From the NCBI GenBank assembly GCA_945861705.1, contig CAMAVM010000015.1, positions 1 to 64,000 on the forward strand: a DNA stretch of 64,000 nt, read 5' to 3'. Under the pieces are notes generated by a model, which was given only the letters and a program-made list of their open reading frames with translations, did no database searches and was not told the DNA's origin. Every line of letters begins with the position of its first letter. Within the stretch, counting starts at the first letter, position 1. Positions 1 to 9,210 of the stretch are shown piece by piece. Source of the DNA: Methylomagnum ishizawai (lineage in GTDB: Bacteria > Pseudomonadota > Gammaproteobacteria > Methylococcales > Methylomonadaceae). The translations under genes were made by a program, and so were the position numbers.

Positions 1-2
1 CG

Positions 3-119
3 GCCAAGCTGAGTGTTATTGATTATTTGGCCTTTTACAATGGCAAACGATCTCATTCAAAATTAGGTTATCAATCCCCGTTGCAATATGAACGGGATTT
101 TTATAGGAAAGCTGTCTGA
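3..119 (+). mobile_element. C-terminal end of an IS3-family transposase (OrfB), cut by the window edge
   Basis: The frame starting at base 3 is open up to a TGA at 117-119 and gives 38 residues, including YLAFYNGKRSHSKLGYQSP. This is the typical end of the rve-type integrase core of IS3-family OrfB, where a 'Y.NxxRxHs.Lgy.sP' stretch follows the catalytic Glu. The rest of the transposase lies left of the window, so the subgroup and whether the element is intact cannot be judged. The following bases (about 124-149) look like the right terminal repeat of the same element. Confidence 0.8.
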
Positions 120-123
120 AAAA

Positions 124-149
124 GTGTCCGGTTTTACTTGACCATTACA
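124..149. repeat. Probable right terminal inverted repeat of the IS3-family element
   Basis: Directly after the transposase stop comes gtgtccggttttacttgacc. Its reverse complement ends in accggacac, which resembles the ends of IS3-group elements that read inward to ..GGACAC. The left end is outside the window, so the match between the two ends cannot be tested. Confidence 0.55.
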
Positions 150-443
150 ACATTATTATGCGAAAAATTTGAGCGTAATATTGTTGAATTTCCCAAGTAA
201 ATACCTGTTTTTATAAGCTTCTTATAGGAACACTATTCTGTAAATAATTGCGGACATACGAACCTTATTTTAAAAAGGATAAAATTTCGGGGGGTCGCTA
301 TATTGGCAAAATCTTGTTTTGGCAATCCTAAGACTGCCCAATACCGGCTTCGACTTGGCAGTCATGAGTCATGCTTCACTCAAGTTCTATCAAACGGGTA
401 TAAGACTTATTTTTGGCGTAGATCTTTCGGTTTTTCATCATTA
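150..443. other. Gap of about 290 bases without a gene
   Basis: I see no coding frame here. An imperfect hairpin (arms about 332-341 and 355-363, gactgcc paired with ggcagtc) lies roughly 80 bases downstream of the lipoprotein stop codon. It could terminate that minus-strand transcript, but it has no clear T-tract. Confidence 0.5.
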
Positions 444-2285
444 TTAGTGTAGTCTTTTCAAGAATTCCGAATCTATCCGGCAACCGCCAGTTTCAGGATG
501 ATCCATTATATCTTGCTCAAAATCTCGATACGAGGGTGACTGAAATGCAATGCGGTTTATTTTACCTGCGGAGAACTCAAATTCCATCGCGCCCCCTTTC
601 GCACGTAAACTACCTGGCTGTGTAGTAAACAATAAAACGCCCGTGTTGCCAACCGGTTTGCCCATTTGTTCAGGAATAACACGCGCACAACTCAGTTCGT
701 TGAAAGCTAAACCGGAAAATACCTGCACCAGCTGATGTGCATTGATAATCAGACCTGCGCCAGGAACTGGGTTCGGTGCTGGCGTAATTGCTAATGGCTC
801 AAGTTGCAATAATTTTTCCAGACCAAAATCACCTAAATGATTTTGCAACAACACCGTCCCATCACCATTTTTTGCCGTGTTTAATAAGGGGAAGATTTGA
901 CTTTCCATTTCTGCTTTATTGGGGTTTTTAAGCACGGCAAGCAACTGCCGTTCTATTGATTTAAGCGGCATAAAAAACTGTTCTTTTTTCTGGCTGGAAT
1001 CGCCCATCTGCGCCCAGTCGGATTCTGTGTTGACTGTCAGCCCCATCGCTTTCATAACTGCGTAATCATTAACGGCAAGGCACACATCAAAGTTTTTGCT
1101 GCGATAATCTTGCAAGGTCTTCGCGTTACTGTTGTTGCTTTGGACTTTTTGCGCTGTGATGTTGTAGTTTTTCCAGTCCGCATTGTTAACCAAGAAGTAA
1201 TAAATATAGGCATTGCGGTCAAATTTATTGAAGCCCAAGTCTTTCAGCACGACCTTCAATTTACGGCAATTATTTTGTACATCCTCGTAATTTTTCCAGT
1301 CCGGTTTTAAGTTGGGTTTTTCAGGATGTTTGGATTGCTCAATAAGCTGCTGCAAATTGATTTCACCTGTACCCGATTTCATCGGCGATTGGCTGATCTC
1401 TATCAGCGAAAGATCACGCGCATCCGGTATACCATCCGCCTTTGTTTTGAGCAGTAAAGACGGGGTGATTTCTGGATAAATCCTTAATTCGCCCAACGGC
1501 TTGGCGTCAGAACTTAGGATATTGATGCCACCTTCTGCAACTGCGTAAACCTTGAACACGGTTTCATTCAGTGTGCCAGTTTTATCTGAGTACCTGACAA
1601 GTGCTGGCAGGGAGTGCGATTCTTTGCTGTGATTTTCCGAAGGTGTTGGCGCAGGCGCTGCTTGGGTTTGCTGGTTGTTGTTCAGCCATTGACCGGCAAA
1701 CTGCCCCAAAACCGCAACGCCCATGCCCACACCCGTAAAAGCCAATAAACTGCTGGCTGCTGTGGCCTTATTGACCAGTCCCGCGACATCCACATCACTA
1801 TTGGCACTGGAATAAACACTGTAATCAACCGAGGTTTCCTTACCGGAATCCAGTCGCATCCAGGGCGTAAGATTAAGTTTTTTGGCATCAAACTTAAAAT
1901 TACATTTCCCATTGGTCGCTTGGTAGGAATAACCGACGGCTTCGGTATTAAATTTGAGGATACTGTTACGGAAATTGAAAATAAGCGCAGAAGACAAGTC
2001 GCTCTTTTTAAATGATGGTGTGATGCTGTCGCAACCACTTTTTAAGACATTGTCACCCTTAAAATCAAATTCGGAAATCAGCCGCACATAATAATCGTCG
2101 CCATCAATGGACTGAAAGCCAGCTAAAGCCTGAAATTGATGTGTTTTGGTGGATTGCGCGGAATTGGGGTCATTGCTTACGCCAGTAGGATAATCAACAG
2201 TAAGTTGCCGAGTTTGAGTGCATCCTGCTAACACTGCGCCGACTAATAAACTAAGCCTTAAAGATGAGTTATAACGAATTGACAT
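444..2285 (-). CDS. Predicted lipoprotein of unknown function, 613 aa
   Basis: The N-terminus is a lipoprotein signal: a positively charged start, a hydrophobic stretch and the lipobox LAGC with Cys at about residue 22, so the mature protein should be lipid-anchored. A second hydrophobic, Gly/Ala-rich segment lies near residues 170-200 (LLAFTGVGMGVAVLGQFAG), followed by a Gln/Pro/Ala-rich linker. I do not recognise the family. Residues 300-420 hold an Asn/Lys-rich globular region and the last 100 residues end with two Cys (SCARV and GGCR). It is a lone gene with no operon partner; the IS3 remnant lies beyond its 3' end. The coding frame is long and intact, so the gene is probably real. Confidence 0.75.
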   Translation of the reverse strand: MSIRYNSSLRLSLLVGAVLAGCTQTRQLTVDYPTGVSNDPNSAQSTKTHQFQALAGFQSIDGDDYYVRLISEFDFKGDNVLKSGCDSITPSFKKSDLSSALIFNFRNSILKFNTEAVGYSYQATNGKCNFKFDAKKLNLTPWMRLDSGKETSVDYSVYSSANSDVDVAGLVNKATAASSLLAFTGVGMGVAVLGQFAGQWLNNNQQTQAAPAPTPSENHSKESHSLPALVRYSDKTGTLNETVFKVYAVAEGGINILSSDAKPLGELRIYPEITPSLLLKTKADGIPDARDLSLIEISQSPMKSGTGEINLQQLIEQSKHPEKPNLKPDWKNYEDVQNNCRKLKVVLKDLGFNKFDRNAYIYYFLVNNADWKNYNITAQKVQSNNSNAKTLQDYRSKNFDVCLAVNDYAVMKAMGLTVNTESDWAQMGDSSQKKEQFFMPLKSIERQLLAVLKNPNKAEMESQIFPLLNTAKNGDGTVLLQNHLGDFGLEKLLQLEPLAITPAPNPVPGAGLIINAHQLVQVFSGLAFNELSCARVIPEQMGKPVGNTGVLLFTTQPGSLRAKGGAMEFEFSAGKINRIAFQSPSYRDFEQDIMDHPETGGCRIDSEFLKRLH

Positions 2286-2473
2286 GTATTAAACCTTGTA
2301 CCGTAGTTATACGATAAATCGAGCTAAGGAAGGGTGTAGCCATAGGGCTTTGCTGGAGGCTTTATAATTTTTTATTTTTACCGGACACTGAACACAGCCT
2401 ATAAGGAATCTGGGTATAATCCGCTTTATAATGCCCCATGCGACATACTACCAAAAAATCACCTGCCGTTCAG

Positions 2474-3244
2474 TTATTCATAGGCATTAATCTTCAACAA
2501 ATGCTCTAAACTGACAATTTTATAGCCATTTTCTTTCGCAAAATTAAGCGTTTGCTTTAATACCTGGATAGTTTTATCCGACGTATCATGAAATAAAACG
2601 ATAGCCCCAGGTTTTATTTGCTCTTGTACATGCCGAGTTATGAGATGTGCAGGTTTGGCCGTTGTATCGAACGAGCGGATAGACCAGCCGATGATGTTGT
2701 AATTCAAACCATTCGAAGCTTTGGCAAGGTTTGGCGTGATTACTCCATAAGGTGGACGGAATAATTTCATGCGTTTGCCTATGATATTGAACACACTTTC
2801 CGCGGTCTGGTTTAGTTCATCCTTAAAACCTTGCACATTTTTAAAGTCCACAAAATAAGAATGTGTGTAGCTGTGGTTGCCGATACTGTGTCCATCTGCA
2901 TCTATCTGTTGCAAGATATTTTCATTGCCTTGAATGTTTTTGCCGATGACAAAAAAAGTTGCAAAGGCATTGTATTGCGCTAATGTTGATAGCACCTGTG
3001 GGGTGAATTCTTGGTGTGGGCCGTCGTCAAACGACAGGGCGATTTGTTTTTCTGCAATATCTGTATAACAATGCGCTGGGGCGAAAAAGTTGGATTGAAT
3101 GCTTGCCGAACCGTAAATGAGTAACCCCAGAAAAATTGCACTCGGCAATAGCAGCCACACTAGACTGACTCCGAAAAGCACGTACGACAACCCTATAAGG
3201 CTGATGGCGATGATGAAACTTGTGCTTGTTGATTTAAAGGTCAT
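2474..3244 (-). CDS. Membrane-anchored polysaccharide deacetylase (NodB domain)
   Basis: This should be a metal-dependent deacetylase acting on N-acetylated glycans in the periplasm or at the surface. Two hydrophobic segments occupy residues 8-50. The NodB domain follows with all five motifs: SFDDGP (Asp73, Asp74), the metal-binding HSIGNHSYTH (His124, His128), RPPYG (Arg163), the IIGWSIRSFDT segment and LFHD (His219, Asp220). The complete motif set argues for an active enzyme. It lies just downstream, on the same strand, of the truncated RND/MMPL exporter, separated by a hairpin, so the two may once have formed one envelope-export cluster. The substrate (peptidoglycan, chitin-like or exopolysaccharide) cannot be told from sequence. 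Confidence 0.88.
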   Translation of the reverse strand: MTFKSTSTSFIIAISLIGLSYVLFGVSLVWLLLPSAIFLGLLIYGSASIQSNFFAPAHCYTDIAEKQIALSFDDGPHQEFTPQVLSTLAQYNAFATFFVIGKNIQGNENILQQIDADGHSIGNHSYTHSYFVDFKNVQGFKDELNQTAESVFNIIGKRMKLFRPPYGVITPNLAKASNGLNYNIIGWSIRSFDTTAKPAHLITRHVQEQIKPGAIVLFHDTSDKTIQVLKQTLNFAKENGYKIVSLEHLLKINAYE

Positions 3245-3298
3245 CCAATGTTGTTAATCCGATATGTGGTTAATTGCTGAAATAGATGTGAGAGCGTT

Positions 3299-3326
3299 GT
3301 AAAGACGCAAGATTTTGCGTCTTTAC
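3299..3326 (-). terminator. Perfect 12-bp hairpin at the end of the exporter remnant
   Basis: gtaaagacgcaa (3299-3310) and ttgcgtctttac (3315-3326) pair perfectly around a 4-base loop. The right arm overlaps the TAA stop of the exporter remnant. No T-tract follows on either strand, so this may be an mRNA-stabilising or Rho-dependent structure rather than a classic intrinsic terminator. Confidence 0.45.
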
Positions 3327-4933
3327 TTGTGTTTAGCTCTGTGCCCAACCAATGGCGAACACAGCAATGCCGTTAAAATACCCGTCGCGACGGTAAAACC
3401 AAAGGCATGGACAATTTCTGTTGAGCTTATCGCCAATAAGCCAAAAGCCAGCAGTGTCGTCAATGCGGAGAGCGTTACCGCCAGCGAAGTGCTAATGCGT
3501 TTGTCTTCACGGTCTGAATCCAGCGAAGCTTGTTTTTTCCGGGAATCGTCAGCCATAAAAAAGAAAATGGCATCATCAACGCCTATGCCCAACACCAACA
3601 AAAGCGCGAATAAATTAAACAGGCTAAACAATTGGTTAAACCAACCCATCATAGCTAACGATACCAGCGCCGCAACCACGGGAATTGACGTTATATTCAG
3701 CGCATTACGCCAGCCGAATTTGAATCCCAAGCCAGTGAAGACCAATAAGTAAGCCGCTGTTAATAGCAGACTGACCCAGATTCTATAACGCGCAAACAGT
3801 GAGGATAATTCCTCAACCTGATCGACCCAGGTGACACCTTGCAGGTTTTGTAGGGCGGATAAAGCCGATAAGTCGGTGATTCCGGTTAATGCGACTCTGC
3901 TTAGGCAGCGTTCTTCATTGCAACCCATCCATAATTGCTGCTTTGCTTCATCGGTAGTTGCTAGCCAGTCAGGCAGTAAAATAGACTTGTTTTTTGCGTC
4001 ACTAAACTGCTTTAGTTCGGCGTTAATGGCCTTATCATTAAAGCCCAGTCCCGTCATATAGTCTTTTACCAGACCGGATTTATACAGGGTATTGTCTAGC
4101 AATTGGTAATTCGTTTTTTGGGTATGTTTATCAGACCAGTAATCACTGAGACCTTGGTAAGCCGAAAGCTTATTTTGAAGGATTAATGTTTTAAGGTGCT
4201 TAAGCAGCTGTTGTTCATTTTGATGCCAGTCATTGAGATTGCTTCCCGATACCAGGAAAAACTGATTTTCCTGGCTTATCCGCAGTAATTGCTTAATCTT
4301 ATCAGCGGTTTCCATTAATGTAGTGGGCGCTGATTGTAACAAGCGCACATCATCCCGAGGCGACAATTGCCATAATCCGCCCAGTATAAAAACCACCAAG
4401 AGCGGAATTATCCAGCGTCGGTTTTTTATCAGCCAGATCGGCCAATGCTGTTGCCAGTAGTTGGCGATTTTCAAAATGACGGGTTCATGATCTGGTTTAA
4501 AGCCAGTCAGCAACAACGGAAACAGCAAAACCACCGTAAGCCAGGCGACTAACAGGCCGATGGCCGAAAACAGTGCGACTTCCTGTAAACCAGGAAAAGG
4601 CGAAAACACCAGCCCCGCATAGCTCAACAAATTGGTCAATAAACCGATAACCAGCCCAGGAAATATGTAGCATAGCCCATTACGTGGTTGCCAATTTTTG
4701 GAACCGAAACTGTCACAAACAAAATGCAGCGCATAATCATCAGCGACTCCGATCAAACTGGCACCGAAAACCAGGGTAATAATATGTATTTTGCCAAAAA
4801 CAAGCACACTTACGACTAGCGCAGCAAACAGGCCGCTACCGATTGCCAGAAACGAGAGCATCAACGGTCTTGGACTGCGAAAAGTCAGCAACATCAACAC
4901 AATATAAGTTGATTCCGGCCGTGCCGCGACCAT
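3323..4933 (-). pseudogene. RND/MMPL-type exporter lacking its N-terminal part
   Basis: The 536-residue frame matches the C-terminal two thirds of the predicted-exporter group of the RND superfamily (MMPL-like, COG4258 type). It opens inside a transmembrane helix (YIVLMLLTFRSPRPL), continues through ASLIGVADDYALHF, and contains the second periplasmic domain (about residues 190-370) and the second helix bundle with LLVLGIGVDDAIFFFMAD. Family members are usually near 770-800 residues with an N-terminal helix and a first periplasmic domain of over 200 residues, which is missing here. The first six residues do not look like the family, and a TGA lies two codons before the ATG. The missing part is replaced by non-coding DNA and a 153-bp inverted-repeat element. 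I infer a 5' deletion leaving a non-functional remnant. Confidence 0.8.
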
Positions 4934-4972
4934 TCGTCAAGGCACTCCTGAAGACCGTAAAACGGATTAAAT

Positions 4973-5125
4973 GTAGGGCGGATTAGACGGACTATCCTTC
5001 TTGTTTATCCTTTGGGGGCGGCGAAATCCGCCAACTGCGGTAACCAACGAAATGGCGAATTACGACGCGCGAGAAATCTTTACATTCATGAGGATAAGTG
5101 GATTTGCGCGTCTATTCCGCCCTAC
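4973..5125. repeat. MITE-like element with 17-bp terminal inverted repeats
   Basis: gtagggcggattagacg (4973-4989) and cgtctattccgccctac (5109-5125) are inverted repeats with one mismatch. They bound a 153-bp segment that has its own internal palindrome (ggcgg..ccgcc near 5017-5031). There is no transposase inside. The size, matching ends and lack of coding capacity fit a non-autonomous miniature element or a REP-type dispersed repeat. It lies exactly between the broken exporter and the antiporter gene. Confidence 0.6.
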
Positions 5126-5149
5126 GATGCTACTCCAACTCGTAACAAA

Positions 5150-6370
5150 ATGAACCATTCACAGCTCCACGCATTCTTCATGCAAATAGGCGTGATGCTG
5201 GCGGTAGCCTGGCTATTCGGTTATCTGATGAAAAGGCTTGCCCAACCTGTCGTACTGGGCGAATTGATAGGCGGTATTCTGTTAGGGCCGACACTGCTGG
5301 GAACTGTCTATCCCGATGCCTATATCTCGCTATTCTCAACCGATAAGGCCATCACCACGAGTGTTGATGCCTTGCTTAAAGTGGGAATGCTGTTTTTCAT
5401 GTTCGCGGCTGGCCTGGAAATCAATCTCGTCCATTTTCGGCACTGCAAATTCATTATCGCCTCAACCAGCCTACTGGGTGGTGCGCTGCCATTCGCACTG
5501 GGCTTCGGCATGGTGTTATTGTTTCCCGAACTATGGGGACAAAATGACCGTCCCCTGCTGCTCGCCCTGTTCATGGGAACAGCATTGTCGATTTCAGCAC
5601 TCCCGGTGATTGCCCGAATACTGATGGACCTGAATTTGCTTGGCACAAGAATCGGGATGACGATCATGACCTCTGCGATGATTAACGACTTGATCGGCTG
5701 GTCGTTGTTCGCATTCATATTGCGTAATTTGGGGCAAGATGATCCCACCGGCAATATTCTTTCCACGCTCACCCTGGTGCTTGCCTATGCCACACTGATT
5801 CTGGTTGTCGGGCGCTGGCTAGTGCAACCCTTTCTGTTCCATATCCGTTTTTTTCAGGACTGGCCCGGAGGATTATTGACCTTTGTATCAGTGTTGATCA
5901 TGCTGGCGGCGGTCGGCGCTGAAAAAATCGGTATCCACGCCATTTTCGGTGCCTTTCTGGTAGGCATGGCATTGGGTCAGGATCAGAACCCTGAGCAGGA
6001 AAAGCCTATCTATTCGATGATCCAGCCCTTTGCCCTTAACTTTTTTGCCCCGCTTTATTTTGTTTCCGTAGGCCTCAAGGCGAATTTCTCCAGCCAGTTC
6101 GACGGCATCCTGGTGCTGGCGGTATTTCTTATTGCCTGTCTGGGGAAAATTCTGGGTGCAGGGCTAGGCGCTAGGCTTGGCGGTATGCGCTGGCGAGAGG
6201 CGCTGTCTGTCGGCGTTGGACTGAACGCCCGAGGGGCCATCGAAATTATTCTAGCTTCAGTCGCGCTCGAACACCAGCTAATCGACCAACGCATCTTCGT
6301 AGCCCTGGTGTTGATGGCATTCGCCACGTCCATCATCAGCGGTTCACTATTGAAGCACCTAGTTAAATAA
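5150..6370 (+). CDS. Kef-type monovalent cation:proton antiporter (CPA2 family)
   Basis: This is a Na+/H+-exchanger-domain membrane protein of 406 residues with about 12-13 hydrophobic segments. The helix with ALPVIARILMDLNLLGTRIG followed by SAMINDLIGW is the signature of CPA2 carriers, with the Asp of 'INDLIGW' in the ion-binding position. The protein ends directly after the membrane domain and lacks the TrkA-N/RCK nucleotide-binding domain of KefB/KefC. I start at the ATG at 5150 (MNHSQLHAF). The frame is open 46 codons further upstream, but that extension is encoded by the inverted-repeat element and has no family character. It probably contributes to K+ or Na+ and pH homeostasis; the ion is not predictable. 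Confidence 0.88.
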   Translation: MNHSQLHAFFMQIGVMLAVAWLFGYLMKRLAQPVVLGELIGGILLGPTLLGTVYPDAYISLFSTDKAITTSVDALLKVGMLFFMFAAGLEINLVHFRHCKFIIASTSLLGGALPFALGFGMVLLFPELWGQNDRPLLLALFMGTALSISALPVIARILMDLNLLGTRIGMTIMTSAMINDLIGWSLFAFILRNLGQDDPTGNILSTLTLVLAYATLILVVGRWLVQPFLFHIRFFQDWPGGLLTFVSVLIMLAAVGAEKIGIHAIFGAFLVGMALGQDQNPEQEKPIYSMIQPFALNFFAPLYFVSVGLKANFSSQFDGILVLAVFLIACLGKILGAGLGARLGGMRWREALSVGVGLNARGAIEIILASVALEHQLIDQRIFVALVLMAFATSIISGSLLKHLVK

Positions 6371-6780
6371 GGGAAATGTAGCAAGATTAGTCCGGTTTGC
6401 GCTTTTTCTGGTCTTCACCGCGTTGGTTGATTTGAGCCTAATAAATTATCAATGGCGAATTCGTATCATAAGTGGGTTATTCTGCATAAAGGTACGTAAC
6501 GCACCATAGGAATTCAAAATTTCACTTCCAGAGCCGTTGTGGGATTTTGTATTAACTATTGCGGCAAATACCCTTAAGTTTCTGTCTTTGAACCACTCAA
6601 TGGCTTTTAACAACAGCGTTGCACAAACAAACGTTTGTGCAACGCTCACGGGATTACCGTCCAATAAGGCATTGCGGCTTGCATAAATATATTGCATAGT
6701 AATATTTATTTGCAACAGGTTTTAGCAACGAGGCAAACTCTTTAACTGGGTTTTACGTTCCATTGCCCCCTAAAGCCACT
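6371..6780. other. Gene-poor stretch with a strong palindrome
   Basis: A 14-bp perfect hairpin (agcgttgcacaaac at 6615-6628, complement at 6633-6646, loop of 4) sits here. An 88-codon minus-strand frame (6449-6715) spans the palindrome. It resembles no family I know and I do not call it a gene. The far right end (6781 onward) is the displaced 3' end of the next gene. Confidence 0.4.
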
Positions 6781-7972
6781 CTAAGGAGCGTACTGATCAA
6801 AGAGAGGATCAATACGTAGGTAAGTGGCAGAATAACTTTTGTAGCAGCATTACCCGTAATTTCAGCCAATATTTGTACTGGACACCCCCTTGTTCCTGAT
6901 AATGTATTTGGGGGGGTGAACTCGGTGTAGTGGTAACTGAGGCATCCAATTTACCATAAGTTCCGAGGTCGGTAATGGCAAAATTACCGATTGCCGCCGC
7001 CCCAGTAACCTTATTACCAGCAGAGTCCGCTCGCCACAACGTAACGGAGGTCGCTATGGATTGCCAGTTATGCACAAAACCGCTAACGTCATACTTACAC
7101 TGGTCTGATTTATTGAGCCATCTCGCTTTCGCTGAGGTAATACTTGTCTCGGCAGTGGTAGGATTAAGCAATGGAGCGGCATCTATATCCGCATTCCAAT
7201 AATAGAATTTGGAAGCCGCAGTGACGGGTATAGGTGCGTAATAGCCCTGGGCGAACACAGAAGCACTAGCATTGCTGCCAGTGCCGGTTAGATTGGTTTT
7301 AAACCCATGATTAGTGATAGCCCCAGGAATCCTAGTATCGGCTAGTGCTTTTATATCTAATCCAAGGCTATTAAGCGATAGAGGAAATGCACCAGGAAAC
7401 TTGGTTCCCATTTTTATAAAATCACCAACAGCCGAACACGTCAAATTAGAGCAGAGGGGATCGGTGACCGTTCCCAAAACGGCGTACTCTGCCCCCGGAT
7501 CGACTTGTATATTGTTGAGGATTATCAGTTTAACTTTATAACCATCAACAGTATCGGTATCAATAGTCATTTTCCCCGCCGCTGTCACAGTACCTCTGAG
7601 GAAACCGTTTTGGCCTCGACCGGGCAGAACGGGTGTTGCACTTAGTTGGGCAAGCGTCAACCCGGCTTTGGTTGAAGACCTGACTATTTTAGGAGGATCA
7701 AGACCATCTTGAGCGGCTACAGGGGTAACGAGACCATTGACGGTGATCGTGCCAAGCACAGCCGGAACAGGTGGAATTGCATTCGGGTTAGCCGGGATAG
7801 GTGTCGTGTTGACAGCAGTAAGCACACCTGTTATTTCAAAAGGGTAGGTTTCTAAATCAGCCAGAATAGAGGGTGACACAAACAATCCGCCCATCCCCAG
7901 TATCGCAATAACAAGACGGAAATAAAGAGGTGTTATATCGCTTTTATTTCGTAACATCTTGAATGTTCTCAT
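6781..7972 (-). pseudogene. Exported protein of unknown function, copy 1, with two frameshifts near the 3' end
   Basis: The frame from 7972 has an export signal (hydrophobic residues about 18-38, SPSILA) and about 350 residues of beta-rich, Thr/Ala/Pro-rich sequence. It is clearly paralogous to the protein encoded at 10591-11361 (shared NN-QVDPGAEY, DFIKMGTKFPG, SKFYYWN, ARWLNKS-QC-YDV). The uninterrupted frame stops at 6809 with an unrelated tail. The expected ending can be read by switching frame twice: at the seven-G run 6910-6916, giving GCPVQILAEITGNAATKV, and again near 6829-6840, giving LRIDPLFDQYAP with a stop at 6781-6783. Both shifts are in the same direction. This is either real decay or indel error in homopolymers. 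No function can be assigned. Confidence 0.6.
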
Positions 7973-8054
7973 AAGGGTTTGTCAGAGAAAGTGGTTTGAT
8001 TGGAATATCTTTTATATTCAAACAATTAACTCAACTAAATAGCCATTTTTAGCA

Positions 8055-9050
8055 CTATTGAACATGCTGGCGGATTTCGTTTAAGAGTTGAAATGCACGG
8101 CTTCTGACCGCACTATCCGGCAAATTGCTTGCCCAATGTATTGCCTCGTCAGGATTTAGGTCATACCAACGGACAATAAACCTATCCGTGGCACCGAGGT
8201 CTGGTGTCATGCCTTGTGCCAGTAAGTCCTCCACGAAGAGTCCCGTATCAGCAAGTGATCGGCTCGGCCAGGAATCAATTAATACCTCAGCAGCACGGTA
8301 ACGCTCGGATGAATCCGGCCAATGGGTCACCCATTCGGCGGCCTGGGTAGGGTCGGTTTGGGCTTTTTCTTGCACCAAGTGAGTCAACAACCCCCGGCGT
8401 AGGTCGCCCTTCGGCAAACGAACCGCTTCCTCAGTGACCACATCGATTAAGTGCGGGTCTTTCGTGTAGTTGAGCATAGCGAGAGCGTGGCCTTTGATTT
8501 GTTCATCATCCAGGCTGAATGCCCAATTAGCCGCAGCCACCGGGTTAAGTTCCCCCCACGTCCGCATCAGTTCATCTAATAGCCGAAAACTGTTCGGTAA
8601 TAATAAGGTATATTCTGGCAATTGGCTTAACGCTTCCAAGACAAAATCCGCAGCACTGGTCGGGTTTAACCGAGTCAGTCTGGCAATGAGACGGCCTTCC
8701 AACACATTTCGGGCAGGATCGCCCACGGGCATAAATTGCACGGAAGCCAGCAATTGCCCAATAAAGTCGCCCCGCGTTTCTCCATCGATGGCGATAAGCA
8801 TAGCCATTGCTTGTTTCAGGGATGACGGGTATGTTTTTAGAAAATTGTCTAGCCACTCTTTTGCGGTCAGCGGCTGTGTGTATTGGTTTTCCGCTCCCCT
8901 ATTCAATTGTTTTTGTGCTTGCCCCTGTTTTTCAACAGGAAAGGGTGATTTGACCATACTGTTTGAAGCATCACTTAACCGTTGATTTTCAGTTGCGGTA
9001 ATCAAGGTTGGTGTAATGATTTGCCAGTGCGAAATCGAAAAAGCAGCCAC
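8055..9050 (-). CDS. Helical-repeat protein of unknown function, N-terminally anchored
   Basis: The protein has 331 residues from a GTG start, with a short hydrophobic N-terminal stretch (AAFSISHWQIITPTLI), a polar Gln/Asn-rich linker to about residue 60, and then helical repeats. Several repeats share the pattern 'NP..AA.WA..L.D...R..A' (for example NPVAAANWAFSLDD, DPTQAAEWVTHWPDS, NPDEAIHWASNLPDS), about 35-40 residues apart, suggesting an alpha-solenoid. I do not recognise a named family. A stop lies four codons before the GTG, so the start is uncertain and the N-terminus could be shortened. It sits among exported proteins of unknown function, perhaps as a periplasmic protein-protein interaction factor, but nothing shows this directly. 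Confidence 0.65.
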   Translation of the reverse strand: MAAFSISHWQIITPTLITATENQRLSDASNSMVKSPFPVEKQGQAQKQLNRGAENQYTQPLTAKEWLDNFLKTYPSSLKQAMAMLIAIDGETRGDFIGQLLASVQFMPVGDPARNVLEGRLIARLTRLNPTSAADFVLEALSQLPEYTLLLPNSFRLLDELMRTWGELNPVAAANWAFSLDDEQIKGHALAMLNYTKDPHLIDVVTEEAVRLPKGDLRRGLLTHLVQEKAQTDPTQAAEWVTHWPDSSERYRAAEVLIDSWPSRSLADTGLFVEDLLAQGMTPDLGATDRFIVRWYDLNPDEAIHWASNLPDSAVRSRAFQLLNEIRQHVQ

Positions 9051-9159
9051 ACTGATGATTGCCTACATTGACAGGACAGGCCGTGATTTGGTGGAATTAA
9101 TAAGGGACATCAAGACCTCGCTTAATAAAATTGCTTTGATTATCGCTGGTCATCACGAA

Positions 9160-9184
9160 GGCGTACTGCCTTGGGCAGTACGCC
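9160..9184 (-). terminator. 11-bp hairpin downstream of the FG-GAP gene
   Basis: ggcgtactgcc (9160-9170) and ggcagtacgcc (9174-9184) pair perfectly around a 3-base loop, 26 bases beyond the stop codon of the minus-strand propeller gene. No T-tract follows, so intrinsic termination is only possible. Confidence 0.45.
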
Positions 9185-9210
9185 AACATAATATCCAAGG
9201 CTAACTCGGA

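Noticed and set aside
2372-2390. accggacac at 2380-2388 as the left end of the IS3-family element
   Set aside because: Only nine bases match the presumed end and the surrounding sequence differs. No transposase lies between the two sites, so it is probably chance.
5012-5149. 46-residue N-terminal extension of the antiporter
   Set aside because: It is encoded by the inverted-repeat element, is highly basic and has no resemblance to antiporter N-termini. The ATG at 5150 starts directly with the family sequence.
6449-6715. Minus-strand frame of 88 codons
   Set aside because: It spans a perfect 14-bp palindrome, has no ribosome-binding site and no recognisable domain. More likely non-coding.
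8470-8985. Plus-strand frame of 171 codons inside the helical-repeat gene
   Set aside because: Antisense shadow of a longer coding frame, rich in Ser/Arg/Cys without domain character.
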